The notes under the pieces were generated by a model. It was given only the letters and a program-made list of their open reading frames with translations, did not search any database and was not told where the DNA came from. Of a stretch of DNA of 64,000 nt, positions 32,964 to 44,454 are shown piece after piece. Origin of the DNA: Phlegmacium glaucopus (Eukaryota > Basidiomycota > Agaricomycetes > Agaricales > Cortinariaceae). The stretch lies in contig MU130710.1 in assembly GCA_015039465.1 (NCBI GenBank), positions 1 through 64,000 on the forward strand, written 5' to 3'. Position numbers and translations under genes: made by a program. The stretch's first letter is position 1; each line of letters starts with the position of its first letter.

Positions 32964-34256
32964 ACATTTTAGAGCCAATATAAAATTTAAATTTCTTGGA
33001 CCCCAAGAGCAGATGTTTACTAGGCGATTTCTTCCGCCTTGATTCCACATTGGTGATCTCATCCCTTTAGATTTCCCGAGTAGATGCAGGATCGTTAGCA
33101 ACAATCTTGAATAGATCAACTTTTTAATGGGACCATGCACAATGCAGTTCGTCTACAACTAGCTGCATTCTCAAGCCCAACTTCCTCGAAGGACCGTTCC
33201 TGACCTTGCGCAGAGGGGCTTCAACCCACTCGGAGGACACGTCCAACCTTGTGACAAGGGCCTCGCAAATCCGCTTCTGTGCGGTGTCATGATCACCGGA
33301 GAGTCTCGATGGCGACTTTACAACTTTACAACTCATGATTGTATCGGCTAGATTATCAGGCCTTTTTCATCTGATACTCACGAAACGTGCTATTGGGTGT
33401 CTAAACCACCTTCAACTCGTCCAGAGATGTAACCCCCGGAAGGGATCATGCAAGGTACGTCCATCTACCAATTTGCGAACATAGTAATTTACTACCTCAC
33501 ATCGCACCAGAGAGCACTTTTAGAATCTTGTCTCTGGTAAGGAACTTGCGAAGGCAAGATTGCAAATTCTCCCATTCGCACCGGGTGAGGGAAGGCGAGG
33601 CACTGACACGGTCCACCGGTTGTTGTTTAGGTCACGAAAATGGACGATGACAAGGCTTAACCGGTAACCCTCTGGTCTTTTTACCTCATTTCACCTTGGC
33701 ATCAATTCAGGCCAGCGCGTTATTATTACGGATCAGCACGAGGTCAATATCTCAAGCAACTCGTGCTGTAATTCTGTGGGCGCCTTGCGAGCCTTTTGCA
33801 GTCGTGGAGAAGGAGGGGGGGGGGTTGGAATTTATCTTTGGAGAAAGAGGTTGGAGGAAGGGTTGTCGGATCCGAGGTATGATCTGTAGTCCATTGATGT
33901 GGACGGGGGGCGCAAAATTCCTTTGAAGTGGCATTCTTAACCCCAGCATCGTTGCTCACTCTCCTTCACAATCTCCCCTGTCATCGTCTCTATCAAATGT
34001 CATCGCAGTTTTTTTTTTCTTCCATCAGAACCTCATCTCAAAATCGTAAAATTTCAAAAGTTCATGGCACACTACAGTGAACTACACTACCAAGATATAA
34101 AGTACACAAACATCAAAACGGCGTGAAGCGTCGTTCTGAAACTAAAGGAATGTTACAGTACATCCTCAGAGCTTATAAGGAAGAGAGAAGTAGAACGCGA
34201 ATAAAGTAAATCAAGTGTATGTTTTCGTTCTCGTTCCGTCGAGGACGATGGGAGAA
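32964..34256. other. Intergenic between two gene 3' ends
   Basis: Short frames at 33124-33336 (minus) and 33696-33926 (plus) show no recognisable product, and the second overlaps an equally open minus-strand frame. I see no tRNA or snRNA signature. Confidence 0.5.
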
Positions 34257-35840
34257 CTAGAAGGGATTAATAACGGCTGGTCTAACGGGTGCTACTCTTG
34301 TACTCTCGGCATATGAGGGAGGCGAAAGTAATCCACCTTCACCCCCCGCTGCAGTTGTATCGTCATGGTGATAGAAAGATCCAAGCGTAGATGATGACCC
34401 CACAGAAGTATGAGTTGGGCGTTGTCCACCGACGACGACGGCGGCGGGGGGTTGCGCATCTACATTGTCGTTGTAGACGGGGTCGTAGCGACTTACAACA
34501 GTATTTTGCATCGTGTCATTCGACATTATAGAAGCGGAAGAAGATATATTGGGGCCGTTGAGAGGAAATGTCTCCGCATCACGCCGTCTTGGGAGGAACG
34601 GGTTGACTATAAAAGTATATCAGTTGAGTTTTAAGAATAGGATGGTAGGGGACGAAGGGGGGCTTACTGAGGTTATATTCAGATGTTTTCTTCCTTAGCC
34701 GTCGTCGTCTCAAAAAGAATACACCGCCAAGAAGGAGGACTACTATCAGGGAGATAACGATACCAGCAATAGCGCCGGGTGACAGCTTGCTCTGCGAGGA
34801 GCTGAGATCGCCGGATGCTGTGTCGGTAAGTGACGTAAGGTTCGGCCTGGTAGCCAAGGTGGCGAATGAAGGGGTGAACGTAATGTAATCAAAGCTGAAG
34901 GTTTGATTCACGCGGTCTGTGACGTTAACGACGAGGGTATGATTGCCAGGGGATAGGAAATCGTATGAGAAGAATTGAAAGTTTTGTTGTTGACCTAGTC
35001 GACTTTGGAACTGAGGTGTAGTAGTTGTAACTCGAAATGTTCGGGACAATGAGGAACCGTCCATTGTGAATGTGAGGGTTATTAGTCCTAGATTTGACCA
35101 GTTAAATATTCCGTAGATAGCGGCAGATTGTCCTAACGAGAGATGAGCTTTCTATTACAATGGGATTGGCAGTAAAAACCCGTACCCGTAAAGCGAAACG
35201 TCAGCTGATCGCCGATAGTTGACGAGTCCTGCGTTGAGTTGTGAAATGGGAGGCCATCTGGAAACTGTCCTGAGTTGAATAAGGCTTTATTTTGTTTCCA
35301 ATTGCCTTTAAACGTGAATGCAGGATCTTCATTGTCGACAATGGCTAGTTGACCTGCCAAGGGAGTATCTTGACCAACGGCGACGACAGCAAAATCAAGA
35401 GAAGTTCCTGCGAGATGACCAAGGGATATTTGATGTGAGCCTTGTGGTAAGGTTGGTGATTGATACCATTGTCGGTATGACGGTGGGTTGGGGTCATCGT
35501 AACTTGTGTTAGTGGGCTGACTTCCGTCGATAGAAACGGACAGTATTTGTGAGCCATTGAAAGCTGATGGTGTAATTCCGAAGAATGCCACAGAGGTTCC
35601 TGGTATTCAAGCTTTGATTTCAATTAAAAGAGAAGAGAATGTTTTGGCAAAAAGAAACTCACCTTGAAATTTCATGAAGATTGTACCAAACTGATTACTA
35701 CCTTTCGAAGCAAAGCTTGGGACTTGTTCAGTTCCATTGAACCAAGGGGTAAGGGTACTTGTGTTCCAATCTTTTGGACCGAAAAAGATAGAGTCTGTAC
35801 GCTTGTCGTCTACGACGATTAAGAGCGGAGCGCTTGCCAT
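34257..35840 (-). CDS. Single-pass membrane protein with two beta-rich ectodomains
   Basis: The start at 35840 (MASAPLLIVVDDKRTDSIFF) has no obvious signal peptide. Two similar-looking extracellular-type domains follow: one with TSVAFFGITPSAFNGSQILS and YRQWYQSPTLPQGSHQISL, a second with QSAAIYGIFNWSNLGLITLT and LSPGNHTLVVNVTDRV. Several N-x-S/T sites are present. One transmembrane helix, AIAGIVISLIVVLLLGGVFF, is followed by RRRRLRKK (stop-transfer) and a low-complexity cytoplasmic tail ending AVINPF at TAG 34257-34259. This layout is common among Agaricomycete surface proteins of unknown function. At least three introns. Confidence 0.7.
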
Positions 35841-35974
35841 CGAGGCGAAAGAGAGAGAGAGATTCCGGTTTCATAACACCCCGTAACTTACGTTGGTTAT
35901 TTTTAAGTATATTCATATGATTGTGGAATTGATGGCGGCGTTACGTTATGACAATGTTGCAGGGCTGTGCAAAC

Positions 35975-36440
35975 GTCACAAGTTTCAAGTTCTTTGCACA
36001 ATGCAACCAAGGTCCAGTCGCAACTGAGTGCTGTACTGTACTGTACTGAACAGATTCACGATCCCACAATGTGAGGTTAACAAATCGTCACGCTTCTGAG
36101 TGACCGAAATACATTATCGCCCACTGGCAACTGCAAAGGTAGAACTGATTACCCAGAACCATAACTAGATATGCCCCACTGCGACTTGAAAAGTGGACGA
36201 CACCAATCCGCCTTTCAGTTCTTTGCACAGCGCAAATTTACTAACCGTCCAAAAAACACATTTCTTTATAATTTATTTTTACTAGATCCCCGACATTTTC
36301 GGCCCCGCAAGGTGATACAACGCCCACTGCAAAGGCAGAACTGATTACCCTGAACCATGTCTCACTGCTACTTAAAGTATCGCTCAGACTTTCTGCAGCC
36401 AGATCATAAAGGTAGACGTACATCCGCTTTTCTTTGCAAC
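35975..36440. repeat. Diverged direct duplication of about 230 bp
   Basis: GTTCTTTGCACAATGCAA near 35984 recurs as GTTCTTTGCACAGCGCAA near 36215. CTGCAAAGGTAGAACTGATT near 36129 recurs as CTGCAAAGGCAGAACTGATT near 36325, followed in both by ACCC and GAACCAT. A 5-bp microsatellite (TGTAC)3 lies at about 36028-36045. The duplication lies in the upstream region of the kinase fusion gene. Confidence 0.65.
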
Positions 36441-36534
36441 TGTGTAATTGTCAGCCACAGGATAACGCCTGTTTCAATATAAAACTTTGTACTGAAATTA
36501 CACGTTGCCTTTCCACCCTTCTCCGAGTCTTATC

Positions 36535-39500
36535 ATGGCTTTCCCTCAATCTTTCTCAACTACTGCAGAATGTCCATTTATGACAGGCACGCCTTCAACT
36601 GTAACTGTCAGGTTGTCGTCCTCCGCGACACCAATAGCATCATCTCGCCGTGTATCGATTTCCAATGACATGAAAGCAGCAAACAGTTGCGTACCAAATT
36701 CGTTGGTTCGTTCTGTAACCTCCGCCAGCTTCTCGCCACGTAGAATGGCAGCTTTGTCAAGTGAGACGACTACGAATGGATTCGCAAATAACAAATTTCG
36801 GCTTTCCATTCAACAGTCAATATCCCAGGCTGTAGTGCTGCCTACCCCAGTCGTCAATGAACTCAAAGCGCCGGTAGAATCCCCCAGCTGGTGGAATCCG
36901 GCGAACGTTTTTCCCCGCCCTTGGGAGGACGATCACGACGACGAGGCAGCTTCAGTTCCAACAGAGCAAAAGCGTGTTTTTGCTCAAACCCGCGACGTAT
37001 GTAAAGACCTTTTTTTTTTTCCGATTTATATATTGATGGGCCTTCTGTTGTTCTTTAGGCTATTTGCACCACTCTTAAAACTATATGCGGCGTGGCTGGT
37101 CCAATTGCCCTGGAGGCAGTGATATCCGGAGTAGAGCTAATGGAACTTTGTCCGATACCAGCTATACAGGTTATTGCTAAAACGTTAATCAACATCTGGG
37201 AGGCTGTTAAACTTGTCGGTGTGCGTCTTGTCCTTTATACCCCTTCCAACGTCTTTTTATAATCATGATGCTGCTTTTTCGCTAGATGAATCGCCTTGCT
37301 ATTCTTCGTCTAACTCAGATGTGCACAACTATCTTGAGTGCAATTCATGAAGAATTTGCAAGGGGTGGTCACGTAGATGACCTTGCAGGTCCCGTCGCAA
37401 AACTGGAAAGGTAGACAAACTTGGAACGAAACATGCAATTGGATTACTGATGGATATTTGATATTCAAGTTCCTTTGAAGAATTCCATTCTGTTTTGAAA
37501 ACACAGGTTGGTACGCCGTTCCTTATGCGATACTTGAGGCGGGAGGATACGGCTCGCAAAATCACTGCCTGTCGTGAACAGATCATGTTCGCCCTTAATC
37601 AATTTCAGGTACGTTTGTCCACCGCTTTGGCCGCATATATTTTCTGAGGTACATCTCCAGACGACCATTCAAATGCGCACCTTCCACGCTGTACTCGAAC
37701 TAACTAATGTAAAATTCCATGGACTCGTTCAGTCGCTCATGCCTATACTTCATAATGGAAGGCTGCGAGCAGAATCTTGTCCTTTGGCAAACGACCATCA
37801 GGATTCAAATTTAGTTGGCCTTCCTCCCACCAGATCATCAATGGTTGAGGCGTCTTCAACTGAAAACATAGTCGTGACCTCCCTCAGGACAATTCAATCT
37901 TCCCAGCATGAAGAAGACACCAAATCCGATGGTGAAGATCTCAGACAGATGTTGAAGTCCGTGTTACTTACAGGCAGTGACGCTGATCTGTTTAACTGCT
38001 TGGAGATCGTGAGGGAAGAACTACCTGAGGCGTTGAAGACGCTTCAGCGAACTCGCGAGACTACGCAGAAGGATGGCGACACCCTTCATCAGGAATTTAT
38101 TGAAGGTGGTATTGATGCACTGAGACGCCTTAGCATCGATGTCGACACAAACTTGCCTAACTGGACAATCACCAAGTACGTCGCCGATCCTACTTCTTAT
38201 TATGATTTCATTCGCTGAACCGATTGCTTCAGATACGAGATTACGCTTGAACATAATATTGGATTCACACATTTCTCGAATGTTTACAAAGGAACGTGGA
38301 AAGGTCGTATAGTCGCGATTAAAGTCCTGTCTGAGCTTACGCCGTCTGCCGTCTTTCTTCGAGAGATGAATGTCTGGAAATCGCTTGATCATCCGAACGT
38401 TCTCCACCTCTATGGTGCAAGTAGTGCCACTGCCGAGCCTCCATGGTATTTCGTCAGCCCTTACTTGAAGCACGGCACTTTGGTCCAGTTCTTGAAGCGA
38501 GTATCTATGCACCAGAACCACGAGCCTGAAAATCTTGGTCCGATTGCAGAGAGGCTTAAGATGTCGACTAGCCGTAGCGGCTATGGAAAATCCCACAGGA
38601 TGGTGTTGAATGCAGGAGACATGTATCGCATTTTTCAGGAAGTTGCAAAGGGTATGGAGTATTTGCATCAGAATGATATTCTCCATGGGGATCTCAAGGT
38701 TCGTCATCGGATTTTTTCAATGGAAATACATCATATCCACTGATCCTTGTAATTTAGGCTGCAAACGTTCTCGTCGACGATAATTACAGATGTGTTATTT
38801 CGGATTTTGGTCAAAGCGAGATGAAATCGGAAGTTTATAGAATTACGGGCATCTCAGGATTTGGTCAGTCGCGTTTCATACTATGCTAGCCTTCTTTCAC
38901 TATACGCAATTGTTTCATAGTTGGTGGCACCCTTCGTTGGAAGGCTCCTGAGCTCTTGGACGGGGCTAGTACCTTGACACAGGCGACAGACGTATACGCA
39001 TTCGCGATTCTATGTATTGAAGTGCTTGCTATGGGTCAGGTGCCATGGTGTTTAGACGATGATGAATCTGTTCGGCACTTTGTCCTCAGTGAGGTTCCTT
39101 CTTTCATGGACGATATCTGATCTCTCAACATTCATTAGACCTCAACAAACGACCGACGATAGCTGCGGATTATTCTTCACCATTGCTACATGACCTCATT
39201 GGCGCCTGTTGGGATAAAAATCCTGATAATCGACCTTCGTTTACGTTGATTATTGAGAAGATTCAGCAACTCCGACTTAGCGAGGGTGAATCTGATGATC
39301 TGCAGTACACACCAATCATCCCTCAAATACCTGAGCGCAGTGAAATGTCTCTATCTCCTCAGTTATCGCCGAAATCCTTTTCGCCTACTTTTACTTGTGG
39401 GTCCTGATTCAATTCGTCGTTTCATTTTAGTCGAACTCTTTTTTTTTGACGTATCAGCGACCTCACAAGCATTCTCTGACTATTCAATGAGCGCATACTC

Positions 39501-40777
39501 GTCACCGATAACTTCAGAGGAATCAATCAACCCCTTGTATAAGGAAGAAACGACCCCCAATCTGTTCATGAAAATTCCCGAGTCTGTGCATTATGTGGTT
39601 GATCCGCCGGTGCGCTCAAAGGACGAGTATGCGGAAACGACAGCTTCAGATTCGCTGTGCGATATTTCTCATATGACGAATGGTCGACATTCGCCGCCAC
39701 CCTCTAGTAGTATCCTGGCAGACGCAAGGAATGAAAGACGGTATCGCCTTCTTTTGGAACATCAATTCCACCCTTCTCGTAAGTCATCAATCAGTCTCAC
39801 TGATCAATATAATGCTCAAATCTAGTTGGGATGATGCGGGATAGTTACATTGCCGCTTTGGAATCCAGTCAACGTAGAGCTTGGAGATGTTGGTTATCTT
39901 TCTAAACCCAGTGGAACCTTTGTCACTTTGTTCAATGCATTCAAGCCGCATAAAACATCGGGTGGGTTGACTGGGGGGATTCCCTCTCTCGCTGGATACG
40001 GAAAGGTTTCGAAAGGTATTCATCGTCAAGATAAAAGGAACGTTGCGCAAAAGGGACTTGATGCTGTATCTGGCTTTCTCACGTTCACCTCTCGCAGTAG
40101 TGATGTACCAATCTCGTTCGTTTGACCGTTCCGCTCTGTGTCTCCCTCAGGTTTACTGACCAATTATATTTTAGTCGGCGCGAATCTTTCCTACTTCGCG
40201 CTGGTCATAAATGTGCTCACATGTATACGGAAAGTGCGGAATACCAGTATATGAAGATGTTGACTACACCCAAGGCATGGTTTCAAGCAAATGTAGATGC
40301 TACTTTGCAAATCTATGGTCGTGATCATAATATTGAGAAAGAGGACCTTTTACTCGGTAGGTTTTTTATGATAAAACGCCCCTGCGTTTTGAACGTTTTT
40401 ATTTATTATTATCCTATTAGTGATTGGCGCATTGCAAGTTTCAAATTATGCTCTATTCGTGAGCCACAAACATCCTGATGGACATGTGAGTTCTTCCTTG
40501 ATATTCAGGTTTCTAATGGCCTCTATCTAATTCGTTATTCATCTTCGTTTAGGCTCATTTCAATGTCTTTTCGACTCAAAAGAAAGGACATCCATGGGGA
40601 ACGTTCACGACTGATACCAATATCCCTACTGGGTGTGGCGGTCCTTGTTATGATGAGCCCATTCGAGAGGAGAGTGATAGCGATAGCAGAATTTCCATTG
40701 TAGGTGAACCTCAGAAAACCATTCTTCTGGCGAGGCTGCGGTTCAAGCCTGACGTTATGGCGCCTACATCGTTGTGA
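36535..40777 (+). CDS. MLKL-like helical bundle, TKL kinase and C-terminal domain fusion
   Basis: A multi-exon gene read in one frame from ATG 36535 to TGA 40775-40777. The first 130 residues are Ser/Thr/Pro-rich. Next is a helical bundle (VISGVELMELCPIPAIQVIA, NIWEAVKLVGMNRLAILRLT, AKLERSFEEFHSVLKTQ) resembling the N-terminal bundle of fungal MLKL-like proteins. The kinase domain has GFTHFSNVYKG (P-loop), IVAIKVL, a catalytic loop HGDLKAANVLVDD (Gly replaces Arg of HRD, catalytic Asp kept), SDFGQSE, and LRWKAPELL, so it could be active. A Ser/Pro linker leads to a C-terminal domain (WNPVNVELGDVGYLSKPSGT; GYGKVSKGIHRQDKRN; ALFVSHKHPDGHAHFNVF; LLARLRFKPD). I associate that domain with stand-alone Agaricomycete proteins of unknown function. 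Confidence 0.75.
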
Positions 40778-41068
40778 TACTTGAAAAAAACCTACGACTA
40801 CCAACCCAATTTCGTTTCCAACCCCCCGGCTCTCTATCTTATTTTTCAACACCTAAACACCAACGCTCTTTTAAATTAGTCTGAACATCGTTAACTTTAT
40901 TACTCATTTATTCTACTACAATTTCTACACTCGCCCACACTTTTAAAAACTATACATGTACAACTACTTTCTGCACGGAATATGTATAATAATTCATTCT
41001 GTAATTTACTTGTCGGAGAAAAATCTAGACATTAAAAAGCGAGAAACCAAAGGTAGGGCTATATGTTA

Positions 41069-42460
41069 TTATAAAAGTTTTCCTATGAACGCTGCATATT
41101 CCTCTCTCGTGAATCCCCATTTCTCCAGCATTTGGCTTTCTCCGCCTTCCTTGGATTTCTGCAACTGTATCCACGTCTTTAGTTGGTCCTTTTGTGTCTT
41201 CGACAATGGCCCTCGACATGACACCGCACAAATATACAAAACCCTAGACCTGATTGTCAGCTATCTTCCTCCCATCAAAAAGAATGATTGAGCCTTACCG
41301 CAGAGCTTTCTCCTCAAAGTCTACGTCGGCCTCGGTATGTTCGCCGTCATCACCATAAGGTAGGGGACTGGTCACAGCAGTTATGATCGCTTCCAGAAGG
41401 TGGTGCTCACGGAATGCGTTGAGGGTAAGCTCAGAAGTGGATGTACGAGAAGGATCCTGGAGGTGAGCTGCATGAGAGTTGGCGTGAATTGGTTCGGGAG
41501 TGGGAGCTGGTTGTTGTTGTGTATCAGGTGTCAGAACGTTTGTGGATGAAGAAGGATCGGCTGCTGCTTGGGATTTGGTTGTGGAAGAAGTAGGGATGAG
41601 CAGGGAACCGAGAAGAAAGATGGTTTTTCGGCGAACAGAGATTGCGGGATCTGGAAAAGAGACGTTTTGGTAAGAACTATGTATGTGGTCAAATGATTTT
41701 TGTGTCTCACCTTGGAGTGCGACACGAAGTTTCGTCCAACCGTCTGCCTCTGGCGAGTCGAGAGCTTTCACGGCGGGAGAATTATGTTTCAATAGCCCAG
41801 ACAAGGTATATATAACCTTGGCACGAATTGATACGGATGAAGATGGGGATGGGTCCAAGAAAGAAAGGAGAGTCGGAAGCGGATTATATGAAAGATACTA
41901 GGAGAAAGAGAGAGAGGGCTTGATTAAATTTGCTTGGTACCGAGTAAAAAGATTTGGTTGCCTTACCACATCTTGTGCTGAAGGGTTATTCTGGAGTGCG
42001 GTACCGATGACCCAAAGGGCTTGTATTTTTATCTCTGACTTTGATGACTCTGAGGTGAGAAGCGATTGTAATGGTTCCCAGAGCTTCAATTTCTCGAGAT
42101 CTACACACATAATGAAATGAATATGGTCCACCTCGTCATACATTTATAAAAAAAGGACATACTGTTGGCATTGTCAATCTGCTCTATCAACTACCGAGAT
42201 GATCAGAATTATATTTAAAATAAGATTTAGGAGTTTTTTACCATTTCAAGATGGTCAAGGGCGTTGATTCGGTCGTCTTCGCTTCGGTTTGCATCAACTG
42301 CCACTGACATATCTTCCTTCATGAGTTCTGCATCAGGTTTTCCGAGGATCATGTCGATTATTGCTGGGTCTAGATCTTTGCGTTCCACTGGTGGACGATC
42401 CCCAGGAGCACTGTCTAGGGGGGTTGAATTTTCGATTGACCATCTGAGAAGTGATTGCAT
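41069..42460 (-). CDS. FES1: FES1-type Hsp70 nucleotide exchange factor
   Basis: Releases ADP from cytosolic Hsp70. ATG 42458-42460 begins MQSLLRWSIENSTPLD, the conserved N-terminus of Fes1/HspBP1. Armadillo-type helices follow: DRINALDHLEMLIEQIDNA, NLEKLKLWEPLQSLLTSES, IKIQALWVIGTALQNNPSAQ, IRAKVIYTLSGLLKHNSPAV and DPAISVRRKTIFLLGSLLIP. There is a Gln/Pro/Ser-rich insert (about 41430-41560) before LNAFREHHLLEAIITAV, and the protein ends REEYAAFIGKLL at TAA 41069-41071. About six exons, with small introns. Confidence 0.9.
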
Positions 42461-44063
42461 TGTGTTATTCGGTAGGTTCAATGAAAAAGGCTGATAAATA
42501 TATATTGTGTGAGTACTGACTCTACTAGAGACTTCAAGAATGTGCTCGAAGACATCATAGTTTGTGTGGTTGTGTTATGAATGAGGGACTGTCGGCGATT
42601 GAACCTTATATATACACAGATGAAGTTGTTTTTTTTTTTCATTTCTTCCACACCAACTAGTCTTGCGTTGACAATAAAGACAGCTTCTCCCCTTTGCATA
42701 TGGTGAGTCTTGTATCTCAATTAGATCCCACCACTGTGATGATTCAAAGATATACCATACTTTACCACATTCCGAATTCAATGTGGAATATTTTATCGAT
42801 TTCAGCCTTGTCTGATTACGCTCTTTTATGATTCGAATTCCTTTATTTTCAGCTCATTTCTGACTATCTTGCTTTCCATTTTATAGACCTTACTATGGGA
42901 GAAGGGGACCTGTCATCCATTTTTTTGACTTTGTGAGTATGTCTACGTTGGTGACACTTTTTTCTTTTTCTCCCCCAGTTCCTTGTTTGATGAAATTTTA
43001 CTCGATGGGCGGACACGAACCCTTTGCCCGCTAAAGTCTCCCGGTGTACAATGTGGAGATGGGTGGAGGTACTGTTGATACACATCGAAAACCTGATCTT
43101 CTTCATATTCTTTTCCTCTATTTCATGTTATTCTTTGGGACATATTTCGCTAACTCACCGCCCTTTTCAGATTTGATATTTCTATGGATTTCCTAATTCT
43201 TTGGCCCTCGGTCTTCATGTAGTGACCACACTAACTAGAGACTGCGGGTTGATGGTCATATATTTCTTCGTTCGACCCGTACACGATGCATCGGTGGCTT
43301 TGTAGTCGGATGCCATGAACTCAGGAATGCTCTTATAGGCCTTCGGGATCGTGTTTGGGCCAGCAGCTCCAATCAACAAGATGGCCTTACCTTCAAGGGT
43401 ATCGTTCTGCCGATTGATCAAGGTTGTTCACAAAAGTTCGACATCCATTCTGCTATGTACCAAGAAACGTCTGGGACCCTCACTCTGACCGAGAAGCTGG
43501 TTTTGCTAGAGATCATCGAACTGATCGAGTCGAATCGCATATCACTCCGGAGGTCGATCAAGAGTGGAAGACCCAGGGTTCGTGTAATGCCATTACTACC
43601 ACTACCTAGGTACTACGTACTTATCATTTTATGATCGCTAATTGCAAATTTGAAGGCCAGTGATTCTTGGTCTAGAAAAGGCTTATAGTGTGGTCGTCCT
43701 ACTCGGTTACCTTCAGACTCCTCCAGTCGTAAACCAATATTGTGGTACTCAACGATCCACGGCAGTTTTACTTGAAACGATCCATAGTTACACCTGCCTG
43801 AGGTTTTGGAATATTAATATTTACACAATCGAGAACGTTACTAAGTAAGCTGATAGTTAATTTGCCTTGTTCTTCCCTATTAACCATGTGATTTGAAAAA
43901 CGTCCTGGTGTTACACAAAAGTACAAAATATTTCCACGTGGCATAGATAAGTAGATGTCGAATTATGTGTCTGTGTAAGCAGTAGGGTGGCAGCGGCGCT
44001 TAATCGGGAATCCCCGGGACACAGGACGTATTCCGGGGCTGAGGACGGGGTAGCAAGTAGGGT
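42461..44063. other. Intergenic, no supported gene
   Basis: Short frames occur at 42864-43106 and 43215-43421 (minus) and 43424-43609 (plus). The one at 43215-43421 (LIGAAGPNTIPKAYKSIPEF) reads like real protein but has no recognisable relatives or gene structure around it; it may be a gene fragment. Confidence 0.45.
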
Positions 44064-44454
44064 TCATTTGTCTGGAAAGGTTGCTATCAGCTGATCTTCC
44101 CTCATCCATTCCTGTTTTACTACGTGGGGGCCATTACTTGTTTTCAAGGTGAAAACAACCAGCCACATATACATTTCGTCATTCTAATATAATGCGGATA
44201 TAAGTGGCGGGTACATAGTTTCCGAGCATAGGACTTACTAGTTGGATCAGTTGTGTGCGTTGACCAATAATTCCAACACGGCTAAAGAGTTCATGGTTTG
44301 CATCGACAACCATTACTTCTCCGCCATTCTGTAAATACGACCGACGTTGAGAATAAGACCAATATAGTTAGAGATATTTAACAATAATTACTGAAAATAA
44401 GTCGCCAGCTGGTGGTAAGCTGACGTGCTTACGATGAGTTCGAGTGGAAGGCAT
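44064..44454 (-). CDS. Short hypothetical protein, three exons (about 90 residues)
   Basis: Every exon is short, so it is easily missed. Exon 1 from ATG 44452-44454: MPSTRTHRKHVSLPPAGDLF plus S. Intron 1 starts gtaattattg and ends tttacag. Exon 2: NGGEVMVVDANHELFSRVGI, IGQRTQLIQL. Intron 2 starts gtaagtcct and ends atattag. Exon 3: NDEMYMWLVVFTLKTSNGPH, VVKQEWMREDQLIATFPDK, stop TGA 44064-44066. Both introns are phase 0 with good signals, and the product has a sensible beta-strand pattern. The function is unknown. Exon 2-3 codes a compact fold-like unit of about 70 residues. Confidence 0.7.
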
